From assembly GCA_019247755.1 (NCBI GenBank), contig JAFBAM010000104.1:1-34514 (forward strand): DNA of 34,514 nt. The letters are read 5' to 3'. The DNA is from Sphingomonas sp. (GTDB lineage: Bacteria; Pseudomonadota; Alphaproteobacteria; Sphingomonadales; Sphingomonadaceae). Below, piece after piece: positions 22,919 through 29,816 of this stretch. The stretch's first letter is position 1. Each line of letters begins with the position of its first letter. The notes below the pieces were generated by a model. The model saw nothing but the letters and a program-made list of their open reading frames with translations, searched no databases and was not told the DNA's origin. The position numbers and the translations under genes are program-made.

Positions 22919-23152
22919 ATGACCAAGCAGACAAAGAAGCAATCGAAAAGCGCCCACGTCACCAAGATGCTGTCGCGCGGCACCGGCGCGACCGTCGCTG
23001 AGATTGTGAAATCGACCGGCTGGAAGGAGCACAGTTGCCGCGCATTTCTCACCGGTGTGCGGAAGAGCAACAAACTCCTCAAAGAGCAGCGGGCGGATGG
23101 CAAGACAGCCTACCGGATCGACGCGGCTCCGGCTGAGGTCACGGCGGAGTGA
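22919..23152 (+). CDS. DUF3489 protein, first gene of the recombinase cassette (77 aa)
   Basis: A small winged-helix-like protein: a Lys/Ser-rich start (MTKQTKKQSKSAHVTKMLSR), then TVAEIVKSTGWKEHSCRAFL, a GVRKSNKLLKE turn, and a strand ending KTAYRIDAA. This matches DUF3489, which is regularly found before DUF2924 and a serine recombinase in alphaproteobacteria. Role unknown; DNA binding as regulator or accessory factor is likely. ATG 22919 is chosen because GAGGAG lies 7-8 nt upstream; an ATG at 22886 is in frame but lies inside the dyad. The stop overlaps the next start (GTGA). Confidence 0.88.
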   Translation: MTKQTKKQSKSAHVTKMLSRGTGATVAEIVKSTGWKEHSCRAFLTGVRKSNKLLKEQRADGKTAYRIDAAPAEVTAE

Positions 23153-23601
23153 CGTCGCTCGAGCAGCAACTAGCGGAGCTGCCCGGAATGTCACCGGCGC
23201 AGCTCCGCGCCAAATGGCGCGATTGCTGGCGCAAGCCTGCGCCCGACATCGGCCCCGACCTGCTTCGCCGCGGGATTGCGTGGAAACTCCAGTCTCGCGT
23301 TTACGGCGAGTTGCCAAGGCACATCGAGCGTGAGCTCGAGAGGGCAGCGCAGCGACTCCGTCGAGGCGATGAGCTGATCAGCACAAGCCCGTCCTCGCTC
23401 AAGACGGGGACGAGGCTCGTTCGAGAATGGCAGGGCAGGGTGCACCACGTGCTCGTGCTGGATGAGGGCTATGAGTATGACGCAAGGTGCTTCAGCTCAC
23501 TGACGCAGGTTGCCACGGCTATCACCGGCACGCACTGGTCAGGCCCGACCTTCTTCGGACTGAGGAAACACAAGTCCGTCAGCCGTAGGGCGCAGACGTG
23601 A
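23149..23601 (+). CDS. DUF2924 protein, second gene of the recombinase cassette (150 aa)
   Basis: DUF2924 pattern: LEQQLAELPGMSPAQLRAKW, then LLRRGIAWKLQSRVYGELP, and the C-terminal LKTGTRLVREWQGRVHHVLV, DARCFSSLTQVATAITGTHW, SGPTFFGL. The last part resembles a small DNA-associated domain seen next to phage or ICE integrases. It overlaps its neighbours by 4 nt on both sides (GTGA), so the three proteins are made in a fixed ratio and probably act together, for example as directionality or accessory factors. Function not established. Confidence 0.88.
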   Translation: MTSLEQQLAELPGMSPAQLRAKWRDCWRKPAPDIGPDLLRRGIAWKLQSRVYGELPRHIERELERAAQRLRRGDELISTSPSSLKTGTRLVREWQGRVHHVLVLDEGYEYDARCFSSLTQVATAITGTHWSGPTFFGLRKHKSVSRRAQT

Positions 23602-25160
23602 AGCGCCGCTGCGCCATCTACACTCGCAAGTCGACGGAAGAGGGCTTGGAGCAGGCGTTCAACAGTCTCGATGCTCAGCGCGAGGCCTGCGCCGCCTACA
23701 TCCTCAGCCACGCCCATGAGGGCTGGGAGCAGGTCAACGAGCATTATGACGATGGAGGCTGGTCTGGCGGAAATATGGCCAGGCCAGCACTCCAGCAGCT
23801 CCTTGCTGATGTTGCTGCCGGCAAGGTCGACGTCATCGTCGTCTACAAGGTTGACCGGCTGACACGCAGTCTCGCTGACTTTGCGCGCATCGTCGAAGAG
23901 CTTGATAAAGCAGGCGCATCGTTCGTGAGCGTCACGCAGGCCTTCAACACGACGACAAGTATGGGGCGGCTCACCCTCAACGTGCTGCTGTCGTTCGCCC
24001 AGTTCGAGCGCGAGGTGACCAGCGAGCGGATCCGGGACAAAGTCGCGGCATCCAAGCGCAAGGGCATGTGGATGGGTGGCGCGGTGCCGCTCGGGTACCG
24101 CCTTCGAGATCGGAAACTGCTCATCGACGAGAGCGAGGCCGCGATCGTCCGGCACATATACAATCGCTACTTGCACCTGAAGTCTGCCACTGCGCTCGCG
24201 AACGAGCTTGCGCGATCAGGCATTCGATCGAAGCTTAGAACTTTCAACGATGGGAGGACCCGAGGGGGTTGTGCTTTCAGCGCGGGGTCGCTCGGCCAGA
24301 TACTCAAGAACCCACTGTTCATCGGCAAGGTTAAACACCGCGGCGAACTCTACGAAGGACAGCACGAGGCGATCATCGATCAAAAAACCTGGGACCAGGT
24401 TCAAACCACCTTTGGCGCGAACAGACGAGCTCGAGTGCTTGGGGACCGAGCGCGGTCGCCCAGCCTTCTCGCCGGTATGGTCTTCGACCCTGATGGTCGG
24501 CGGATGACTCCCGTGTTCACGAACAAGGGATCGCGTCAGCATCGGTATTATGTCACCCGGCTAAAACCCGGGGAGGGGAAGGCTGAGGCATGGCGGGTTC
24601 CCGCTGCCGATATCGAGGCGGCGGTCTTGGATCAGGCCGAGCAAGCGATGGCGCGTGGCCTGGAAGCCAATGTTACCGAAGAGGCGACGAGCATTCGTGG
24701 GCTGCCTGTTCCTGAGCAGCGCTCTATTCTTCTCGCACACAGGACGGCGGTTCGGTTGTCTGCTGAAGAACTCGAAATCGCGTTCGGGGCTGAGGACGCA
24801 CAATCCGTCCGGCTGCCGGCCAAGCTCAGGAAGGGTAAGGAGCTTAGGCTCGTGGTGGGGGATGGAGGCTCACAGACTCGCGCACCCGATCGCTCGCTTT
24901 TCCGATTGGTAACCCATGCCCTGGCCGCTCAACGGGCGGTACTTGCTGGTGAAGCGGACCCGTTGGTTTCCGGCTACACCGAGCGTCACCTCTACAAGCT
25001 TCTGCGACTTAGCTGGCTGGCGCCAGACATTCTCGCTGCGATGGTAGAGGGTCGACAGCCGATCGAACTATCCGGACGTCGTATTTTACGCGCAGCTGAC
25101 GTTCCCCTCTGCTGGCGTGAGCAGCGGCGGTTCTTCGGCTTCAGTGAGCAATCAAGCTAG
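23598..25160 (+). CDS. large serine recombinase (520 aa)
   Basis: N-terminal resolvase/invertase catalytic domain (about 1-150): the catalytic serine is Ser-12 in YTRKSTEEGLEQ, followed by SLDAQREACAAYI and VYKVDRLTRSLADF, with TSERIRDKVAASKRKGMWMG leading into the recombinase DNA-binding domain (about 160-270; PLGYRLRDRKLLIDESEAAI, ILKNPLFIGKVKHRGE). A short zinc-ribbon-like region (SLLAGMVFDPDGRRM) lacks the usual cysteines. It would integrate or excise a mobile element at attachment sites by strand exchange through a serine-DNA link. GTG start overlapping the DUF2924 stop. The TAG stop comes from a palindromic repeat. Confidence 0.92.
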   Translation: MKRRCAIYTRKSTEEGLEQAFNSLDAQREACAAYILSHAHEGWEQVNEHYDDGGWSGGNMARPALQQLLADVAAGKVDVIVVYKVDRLTRSLADFARIVEELDKAGASFVSVTQAFNTTTSMGRLTLNVLLSFAQFEREVTSERIRDKVAASKRKGMWMGGAVPLGYRLRDRKLLIDESEAAIVRHIYNRYLHLKSATALANELARSGIRSKLRTFNDGRTRGGCAFSAGSLGQILKNPLFIGKVKHRGELYEGQHEAIIDQKTWDQVQTTFGANRRARVLGDRARSPSLLAGMVFDPDGRRMTPVFTNKGSRQHRYYVTRLKPGEGKAEAWRVPAADIEAAVLDQAEQAMARGLEANVTEEATSIRGLPVPEQRSILLAHRTAVRLSAEELEIAFGAEDAQSVRLPAKLRKGKELRLVVGDGGSQTRAPDRSLFRLVTHALAAQRAVLAGEADPLVSGYTERHLYKLLRLSWLAPDILAAMVEGRQPIELSGRRILRAADVPLCWREQRRFFGFSEQSS

Positions 25161-25187
25161 AGTCCGTTTTCGACCCATTGCGGACGC
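25157..25187. repeat. palindromic repeat G
   Basis: CTAGAGTCCGTTTT, CGACCC, then ATTGCGGACGCT. The CTAG at its left end contains the stop codon of the recombinase gene (TAG 25158-25160). Confidence 0.75.
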
Positions 25188-25212
25188 TTGTGGCGAATGC
25201 GACATTCTGGAC

Positions 25213-25815
25213 GTGTTCACTGCAGTCCTCTTCTTCATGGCCGCTCAAATTTCCACGTCCGGGGGAGTCTACGAAAACATTACGGCTCAAGAGGCAGCCA
25301 AACGTTTCACCCAGTGCGGTCTCGGGCCCGCCACGATCCGTTGGAATGATCCCGAAATGGGGGGCGAGGACGTACTGGCCGCATCAGACATCAAGTCGGC
25401 GACTGACGAGCAACTAAGGTGCGCGGACCTAGCGATCAGCTATTACAGCCTTGAGTTGCCGCCCGAGATCGAGCGCCGCTTCGAGGTTTTGCGCGAGGCG
25501 CGCTTAGCTCCCGTGTTCCAAGCGCAAGCTCGCGAGTGGCTTTCTGCTCGAGGGCTTCTCAACCGCGTCCCGCAGTATCGAACAGGTGTGACGGACGACG
25601 CCGCCTTCACGCGGCAAGTGGAGAACGTTTGTGGTCGCCGAGCTAAAGGCGCCTTCCAGTCAAAGTTCGGATTCCATGCAGTCAGTCCTGACTGGGTAAA
25701 TCGAAACCTGAATCCGCCTGGCAAGGGCAGCGAGGTCCTGTCTTGCCTCATGAATGTCGCCACCGTCAGCGGCTTCCAAATCGGCTTCATCGGGAACGAA
25801 TATTACCAGCGCTAG
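25213..25815 (+). CDS. probable secreted protein of unknown function (200 aa)
   Basis: The frame is open further upstream, but those codons come from repeat G (FRPIADA). GTG 25213 or ATG 25237 is the plausible start. The first residues (FTAVLFFMAAQIS) form a short hydrophobic stretch like a signal peptide. The mature part is mixed: RFTQCGLGPATIRWNDPEM, a helical region ATDEQLRCADLAISYYSLEL and EREARLA-like segments, ending GFQIGFIGNEYYQR. Four to five cysteines could form disulfides after export. No family recognised. Confidence 0.65.
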   Translation: MFTAVLFFMAAQISTSGGVYENITAQEAAKRFTQCGLGPATIRWNDPEMGGEDVLAASDIKSATDEQLRCADLAISYYSLELPPEIERRFEVLREARLAPVFQAQAREWLSARGLLNRVPQYRTGVTDDAAFTRQVENVCGRRAKGAFQSKFGFHAVSPDWVNRNLNPPGKGSEVLSCLMNVATVSGFQIGFIGNEYYQR

Positions 25816-25847
25816 CTAGTGTCCGTTTTCGACCCAAAGCTGACGCT
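25816..25847. repeat. palindromic repeat H
   Basis: CTAGTGTCCGTTTT, CGACCC, then AAAGCTGACGCT, directly after the stop of the preceding gene; GGGTCG subtype on the minus strand. Confidence 0.75.
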
Positions 25848-25872
25848 ACGGGATTAGACCTCATTTTGATGC

Positions 25873-26976
25873 CTAAGGCTGCCGCGCTGGCGGCGGCGTG
25901 ATCATCCGAAACGGCGAAGGTCGATCTTCAGCGCCAAGCGGCTGGCAGGTTCCTGTCGTCGCCATTTTACTCATGACCTCGCCCATTAGCTCGCCGGCCG
26001 GCGGATCGTAGTTTGAGAGGGTCACAACCACCCAGCCGCTTTCCGGAAAGACGGCGAAATCGGTGTTCGTGCCGATGCTTCCACCCGACTGGCCGATGCG
26101 CCACGGGCTCGATTTCTGCTGGAAGATCCGCTCCTTGGTGGTCTTCGACACAAGCTTGTCGCCGACCAGGGCGCGGCCGAGGGCGAGCATGTCCGATGCA
26201 GAGCTCAGCCCGTCGCCGGCGGCCGACGCAGGAAGATCAGGCAACCCCGCCGTCACTGGCCGAGGCGTTTCGGCCAGCCCGGCGGGCGACATTCTTGTGT
26301 ATCGAATGACGGCTTTGCCGTCTGGCGTGAGGCTGCTGTGGGTCATGTCGAGCGGCCGAAAGACATGCGATTGCAGGTAGTCGCCGTAAGACTGGCCAGA
26401 CGTTGCCTCGATTACTGCGCCGAGCAGGAAATAGCCGCCATTCGAATATTCTGTCCGACTACCGGGTGCGAAAGCCAACGGCTGGGCAGCGACCAATGGG
26501 ACTAGATCTCGCGCAGACCGTGCCGAGATCAACACCTGCGCGATCTCTGGGTTCAGCATGGTGAGGCTGGCGACGCCCGACTGGTGATGCAGCAGCTGGT
26601 CGATCGTCACCGCGGCCAGTTGAGGCGGAAGCCCGCCCAAATAGCGGCCGACCGGGGCAGCCAGATCGAGCTTCCTGGCGTCGACCAGTTGGGCGATTGC
26701 GATTTGAGTCAGGACCTTCTGGACGGATGCCAAGCGGAACGGCGCATCTGACGTCGGGCGGCGCGTGCCGGCGGCATCAGCAAAGCCAGCGGCCCGCTCA
26801 AACCTAGCGGTGCCGTCACTAGCCGCCACAATTCCCGAGAAGGGCACTTTTGCCGACTGCTGGTCGAAGCAGTGACCAAGGCGGTCTTCCATCGAAGCAG
26901 CGGCGGGCGGTGGTGCCGCGGCAGGAAGAATTGCGAGCGCCGCCGACGCGAGAGCCACATTTGCGAGACACGACAT
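25873..26976 (-). CDS. serine hydrolase, beta-lactamase (class C-like) family (367 aa)
   Basis: Exported: ATG 26976 begins a signal peptide (MSCLANVALASAALAILPAA) and has GGGAG about 9 nt upstream; an ATG at 27024 would place 16 charged residues first. Catalytic motifs: SVQK at 84-87 (SxxK nucleophile) in FRLASVQKVLTQIA, YSN at 177-179 (YxN) in RTEYSNGGYFLLG, family motif LLHHQSGV, and near the end GQSGGSIGTN replacing the KTG box. Relatives are D,D-peptidases, esterases and beta-lactamase-like enzymes; the substrate is not decided by sequence. A divergent regulator starts 57 nt away. Confidence 0.88.
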   Translation of the reverse strand: MSCLANVALASAALAILPAAAPPPAAASMEDRLGHCFDQQSAKVPFSGIVAASDGTARFERAAGFADAAGTRRPTSDAPFRLASVQKVLTQIAIAQLVDARKLDLAAPVGRYLGGLPPQLAAVTIDQLLHHQSGVASLTMLNPEIAQVLISARSARDLVPLVAAQPLAFAPGSRTEYSNGGYFLLGAVIEATSGQSYGDYLQSHVFRPLDMTHSSLTPDGKAVIRYTRMSPAGLAETPRPVTAGLPDLPASAAGDGLSSASDMLALGRALVGDKLVSKTTKERIFQQKSSPWRIGQSGGSIGTNTDFAVFPESGWVVVTLSNYDPPAGELMGEVMSKMATTGTCQPLGAEDRPSPFRMITPPPARQP

Positions 26977-27024
26977 TTCCGATGACTCCCGACCACGCTT
27001 GCTGACAGAGGAGTATCCCGGCAT

Positions 27025-27056
27025 CTACTCAGGATGGAAGACAATATCCTGAGTAG
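27025..27056. promoter_or_regulatory. long operator-like dyad between hydrolase and regulator
   Basis: CTACTCAGGAT (27025-27035), 10 nt, ATCCTGAGTAG (27046-27056): a perfect 11-bp inverted repeat. It overlaps the first codons of the winged-HTH gene (ATG 27034) and lies about 49 nt upstream of the hydrolase start on the other strand. The likely interpretation is an operator bound by the divergently encoded regulator. Confidence 0.65.
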
Positions 27057-27654
27057 AACGAGGACCGTCCATCGGGCCGACCAGGCCGCCCTCTTCGCAA
27101 CGTCGAGCAAGCGAAGGATGCTTATGATGTTCGCGCCCGAGGCGCTTTCGGTGTCTGAGGCCGCCGCTCGCTCGAATTTCGAGCTGAAGCGGTTCCATTA
27201 TCATGTTGGCCGGCTGTTCAAGGCTGGCCTGCTCAAAGTGGATTCCGTCCGAACTCGGGCGGGTCGAGCGATCAAGCTTTACCGGACGGTCGCGCCCGCC
27301 TTCTACGTTCCGAGTGAGGCGCTTCCGAAGCCATCGACAGATGAAATCGCGAAGGAGCTTCGTGAGCTGCTTCAAGCAGACGAAGCGCAGGCGAGTGCGG
27401 GTATATTGGTCAGCCTCGGGGCCAACATGGAGCCCAAAGTCGAGTTCATTTCCGCGGAAGGGCACAAGCGCAACGGCTTCGAGCTGTGGCGCATCCTGCG
27501 GCTCAAGCGGATAGATTACGAGCGCTTGCGAAGCGAACTCGATGCAGTGCTAAGCCGCTATCAGGACTGCTCCGACAAGGAGGGTAACGTCTACCTGATG
27601 CATGCCGGCGGCGCGCTTCGCGAGCGTTACGAGGGTGTTGTCGATAACGCCTAG
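27034..27654 (+). CDS. winged-helix (ArsR-like) transcriptional regulator (206 aa)
   Basis: Residues about 15-75 form an ArsR-type winged HTH: ADQAALFATSSKRRMLMMF, then LSVSEAAARSNFELKRFHYH (helix-turn-helix) and VGRLFKAGLLKVDSVRTRAG (wing). The C-terminal 120 residues are helical with no recognised sensor domain. ATG 27034 is needed to keep helix 1, although the operator-like dyad spans it; a leaderless or very short-leader mRNA would explain the missing ribosome site. Divergent from the serine hydrolase, so it probably controls that gene and itself. Confidence 0.8.
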   Translation: MEDNILSRTRTVHRADQAALFATSSKRRMLMMFAPEALSVSEAAARSNFELKRFHYHVGRLFKAGLLKVDSVRTRAGRAIKLYRTVAPAFYVPSEALPKPSTDEIAKELRELLQADEAQASAGILVSLGANMEPKVEFISAEGHKRNGFELWRILRLKRIDYERLRSELDAVLSRYQDCSDKEGNVYLMHAGGALRERYEGVVDNA

Positions 27655-27680
27655 GGTCCACGCACTCGCAACACGGGAAT

Positions 27681-27739
27681 GTCAGCTTTCCACCCAAAGC
27701 TGCCGCTAGGCTAGCCTCCGTATTCGACCCAAAGCAGAC
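27681..27739. repeat. palindromic repeat dimer I
   Basis: Unit 1 (27681-27704) has core CCACCC and unit 2 (27716-27739) has core CGACCC, 35 bp apart. Read on the minus strand the order is GGGTCG then GGGTGG, as in dimers A, B and trimer E. Confidence 0.75.
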
Positions 27740-27775
27740 GTTGCGGTATCCCCGTGCTTGTAGCAGCGTTGCACG

Positions 27776-27961
27776 ATGAAGCGTTGGTGGTTGCTCTACG
27801 CCCTGACTTTGCTGCTCTTGGCGCTTTACGTGCTTTGGATTTTGAGAGGCATCACGCCGGAAACGAAATGCAAACAGGGCGGGGGTTTTTACAGCAACGC
27901 CTATCGAACCTGCATGTACGCAGAGCCTCCAGCCGCCCCGATCAGAAATGTCGGCCACTAA
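27776..27961 (+). CDS. small membrane-anchored protein (61 aa)
   Basis: One strong N-terminal helix after a basic start (MKRWWLLYALTLLLLALYVL), then a short outer segment with two cysteines (TKCKQGGGFYSNAYRTCMYA). It is probably an inner-membrane anchor with a small periplasmic domain closed by a disulfide. The ribosome site is weak. The TAA stop is followed at once by repeat J. No family recognised. Confidence 0.6.
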   Translation: MKRWWLLYALTLLLLALYVLWILRGITPETKCKQGGGFYSNAYRTCMYAEPPAAPIRNVGH

Positions 27962-27962
27962 C

Positions 27963-27986
27963 GTCAGCGTTCCACCCATTGCTGAC
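27963..27986. repeat. palindromic repeat J
   Basis: GTCAGCGTT, CCACCC, ATTGCTGAC; GGGTGG subtype on the minus strand, one base after a stop codon. Confidence 0.75.
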
Positions 27987-28013
27987 GGACAGGCTTGGCT
28001 TCATGATCGTTGC

Positions 28014-28661
28014 ATGAAGGTTCGATTGCTCCTGATGGCTTCGCTCCTTGCCGTCGGAGCGTCGGCGAGGGCGGAACCAGAGACCGACGCGAAACACGCG
28101 ATCCAGGCCATGTATTCATACGGCGGTTGCGTGGTCGATTTTTCTCCGTCGCGCACGCGACGAGTCCTCAGCATGGTTCCCGGCTCCAAGGAAGAACAGG
28201 CGCTGCTGAGGTCAGTTACCGACGACCGGTGCATCAATGGTCACGGCGGCTCGCAATATCTCTTCTTTGAGCCTGAGATGCTCCGGGGAGCTATCGCAGA
28301 GGCCATCCTGCACTTGGACCAAAAGCGCGGCACGAAAGCCAAGATGACGGATGCCCCTGCGCCCTTTGCGCCATTGTCGCCAAAGGATTTGGAAGGGCTG
28401 AGCACCGAAGGAAAATCAACATTGCTGGTATTGGACGTTGCCCAATGCCTGGTTGCGTCTGACGCACAAGACGTAAATGCGCTCTTGGACACCGATCCGG
28501 CCTCGCAGGAAGAGGGGCAGGCATTCGCGAAGTTGGTGCCGCATCTCGGACCGTGCATTCCGAATGGAAGGCAGGTGACGCTGGCAAAGCCTCGGCTTCG
28601 TGGCGCTTTGGCTGAGGCGGTTTATCGGTCTGCTTTCGTAATGGCTCCGGCATCGCGCTAG
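28014..28661 (+). CDS. secreted protein with internal duplication (215 aa)
   Basis: Signal peptide about 1-22 (MKVRLLLMASLLAVGASARA). Two copies of one ~70-residue unit follow: CVVDFSPSRT, PGSKEEQALL, CINGHGG, LRGAIAEAI in the first; CLVASDAQDV, PASQEEGQAF, CIPNGRQV, LRGALAEAV in the second, separated by a Pro/Ala linker. Each has a Cys pair that may form a disulfide. The ATG at 28014 is chosen; the upstream frame (VPPIADG) is translated repeat J. The TAG stop comes from the CTAG of repeat K. Function unknown. Confidence 0.78.
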   Translation: MKVRLLLMASLLAVGASARAEPETDAKHAIQAMYSYGGCVVDFSPSRTRRVLSMVPGSKEEQALLRSVTDDRCINGHGGSQYLFFEPEMLRGAIAEAILHLDQKRGTKAKMTDAPAPFAPLSPKDLEGLSTEGKSTLLVLDVAQCLVASDAQDVNALLDTDPASQEEGQAFAKLVPHLGPCIPNGRQVTLAKPRLRGALAEAVYRSAFVMAPASR

Positions 28662-28691
28662 AGTCAGTTTTCCACCCAAAACGGACTCTAG
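28658..28691. repeat. palindromic repeat K
   Basis: CTAGAGTCAGTTTT, spacer CCACCC, and the inverse arm with a single mismatch: a 14-bp inverted repeat. Its CTAG contains the stop codon (28659-28661) of the preceding gene. Confidence 0.85.
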
Positions 28692-28711
28692 CGACATCCC
28701 TAACAAATCGG

Positions 28712-28730
28712 CATCTGCAACTGGTGCCAC
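28712..28730 (+). repeat. direct repeat, left copy, flanking the EI24 gene
   Basis: A 19-bp sequence, CATCTGCAACTGGTGCCAC, matching 29525-29543 at 17 of 19 positions. Confidence 0.45.
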
Positions 28731-28788
28731 TAGCGCTTCGCTCTCCTGGAATTGTAGTCCAAGCAACCCAATCGAGCGTTAGGGACTA

Positions 28789-29493
28789 ATGTTTCGAGCG
28801 CTCGCCCTTGCTCTCACGGACCTTGGTCGCGGCCGGATCCTTGTGATCATGCTTCAAGCGATTGCGATCTCGATCCTTATCTTCGTCCTCATGGCCGGTA
28901 TCCTGATTTGGCTCCTGACGGGTTCAGATCCGTGCGCCCTCGGTGGTATGGGCAGTTGTCCTGTTGGGGTCGGCGGAAGCACGATCGGTGCCATCTCCCT
29001 GACCCTGCTTGCGGCGTGGTTCCTGTTCCCCGCCGTTGCTCTTACCGTGATTGCGACGTTCACGGATCGCATTGCTGCTGCAGTCGAACAGCAGCATTAT
29101 CCGGGGCCCGCAGAAACCGCCCGACCGGTCGGGTTGGGCCGCGGGTTGCTCCTTGGCCTGAAGTCCGCCGGCCGACTCATTCTATTCAATCTTGTAGCGC
29201 TGCCGTTCTACGTCCTGCTGCTGATCACAGGGGTAGGGCCCTTCATTTTGTTTGTGATCGTCAATGGGATCGCGTTCGGGCGGGATGTCGCCGAGATCGC
29301 AGCGGCCCGCCATGGCGATCCCTCCTCACGTAGGGCCTGGCTGAAGGCGACGCGAGGGCAACAGCACTCGATTGGCGTACTGATCAGCGCTCTTTTGCTG
29401 GTGCCGGTCGTCAATCTGCTTGCGCCAGTTCTAGGGGCCGCGGCCGGCATTCATCTATTCAACGGATCATTCTGGTCGAAGGCGGGCCACTGA
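28789..29493 (+). CDS. EI24/CysZ-like membrane protein (234 aa)
   Basis: An inner-membrane protein with about four to six helices (LQAIAISILIFVLMAGILIW; AISLTLLAAWFLFPAVALT; LILFNLVALPFYVLLLITG; LISALLLVPVVNLLAPVLG). The layout and segments such as FVIVNGIAFGRDVAEIAA and the C-terminal VPVVNLLAPVLGAAAGIHLF match the EI24 (CysZ-like) family. CysZ is a sulfate importer; most relatives are uncharacterised, so the substrate is open. AGGGA lies 4 nt before the ATG. It is flanked by short direct repeats. Confidence 0.82.
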   Translation: MFRALALALTDLGRGRILVIMLQAIAISILIFVLMAGILIWLLTGSDPCALGGMGSCPVGVGGSTIGAISLTLLAAWFLFPAVALTVIATFTDRIAAAVEQQHYPGPAETARPVGLGRGLLLGLKSAGRLILFNLVALPFYVLLLITGVGPFILFVIVNGIAFGRDVAEIAAARHGDPSSRRAWLKATRGQQHSIGVLISALLLVPVVNLLAPVLGAAAGIHLFNGSFWSKAGH

Positions 29494-29524
29494 CGAGCTC
29501 AAGGCGCCATCTGCATCAAAACAA

Positions 29525-29543
29525 CATCTGCATCCGGTGCCAC
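29525..29543 (+). repeat. direct repeat, right copy, flanking the EI24 gene
   Basis: CATCTGCATCCGGTGCCAC, 17 of 19 bases identical to 28712-28730. A shorter echo (CATCTGCATC) lies just upstream at about 29508. Confidence 0.45.
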
Positions 29544-29715
29544 GAAAAAGAGGGCCTTGAGAAACCGGCTGGGATTTCGGCTAGGATCTGAGGCCACAAA
29601 GCTCTCTGGGACAGCGATTCTGATGTGCCGGGAGGCCACAGGTGCCGGAGAAATGGGCACAATTCTGACTTCCGACAATGCATCTAAGTTATTGATAATA
29701 AAGAAGAAAACTGTG

Positions 29716-29791
29716 TGGTGCCGGATGCAGGATTCGAACCCGCGACCTTCGGTTTACAAAACCGCTGCTCTACCAACTGAGCTAATCCGGC
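29716..29791 (-). tRNA. tRNA-Thr (anticodon TGT)
   Basis: All four arms fold. The acceptor GCCGGAT pairs with ATCCGGC, the D arm is GCTC/GAGC, and the anticodon loop TTTGTAA carries TGT at positions 34-36, reading ACA. The T arm contains GGTTCGAATCC. The CCA tail is encoded (29716-29718). The anticodon stem has one G-A mismatch at its outer pair, with CGGT/ACCG below it. It lies downstream of the DUF429 gene on the same strand and has its own extended -10 promoter. Confidence 0.96.
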
Positions 29792-29807
29792 CCGCGGACG
29801 CCTCTGA

Positions 29808-29816
29808 ATTATAGCA
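29808..29816 (-). promoter_or_regulatory. extended -10 promoter of tRNA-Thr
   Basis: On the minus strand the sequence is TGCTATAAT: a perfect TATAAT (29813-29808) with the TG of an extended -10. It overlaps the stop codon of the DUF429 gene (29811-29809). No good -35 is present. The tRNA begins 17 nt downstream. Confidence 0.5.

Noticed and set aside
16315..28691. CRISPR array
   Set aside because: The repeats are palindromic, irregularly dispersed between genes and not separated by uniform spacers.
29716..29791. tRNA-Thr as attachment site for the recombinase module
   Set aside because: No second copy of the tRNA 3' end was found elsewhere in the window, and serine recombinases rarely use tRNA genes.
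29557..29814. 85-codon plus-strand frame with MQDSNPRPSVYKTAALPTE
   Set aside because: This peptide is the well-known translation of the complementary strand of a tRNA gene; it overlaps tRNA-Thr.
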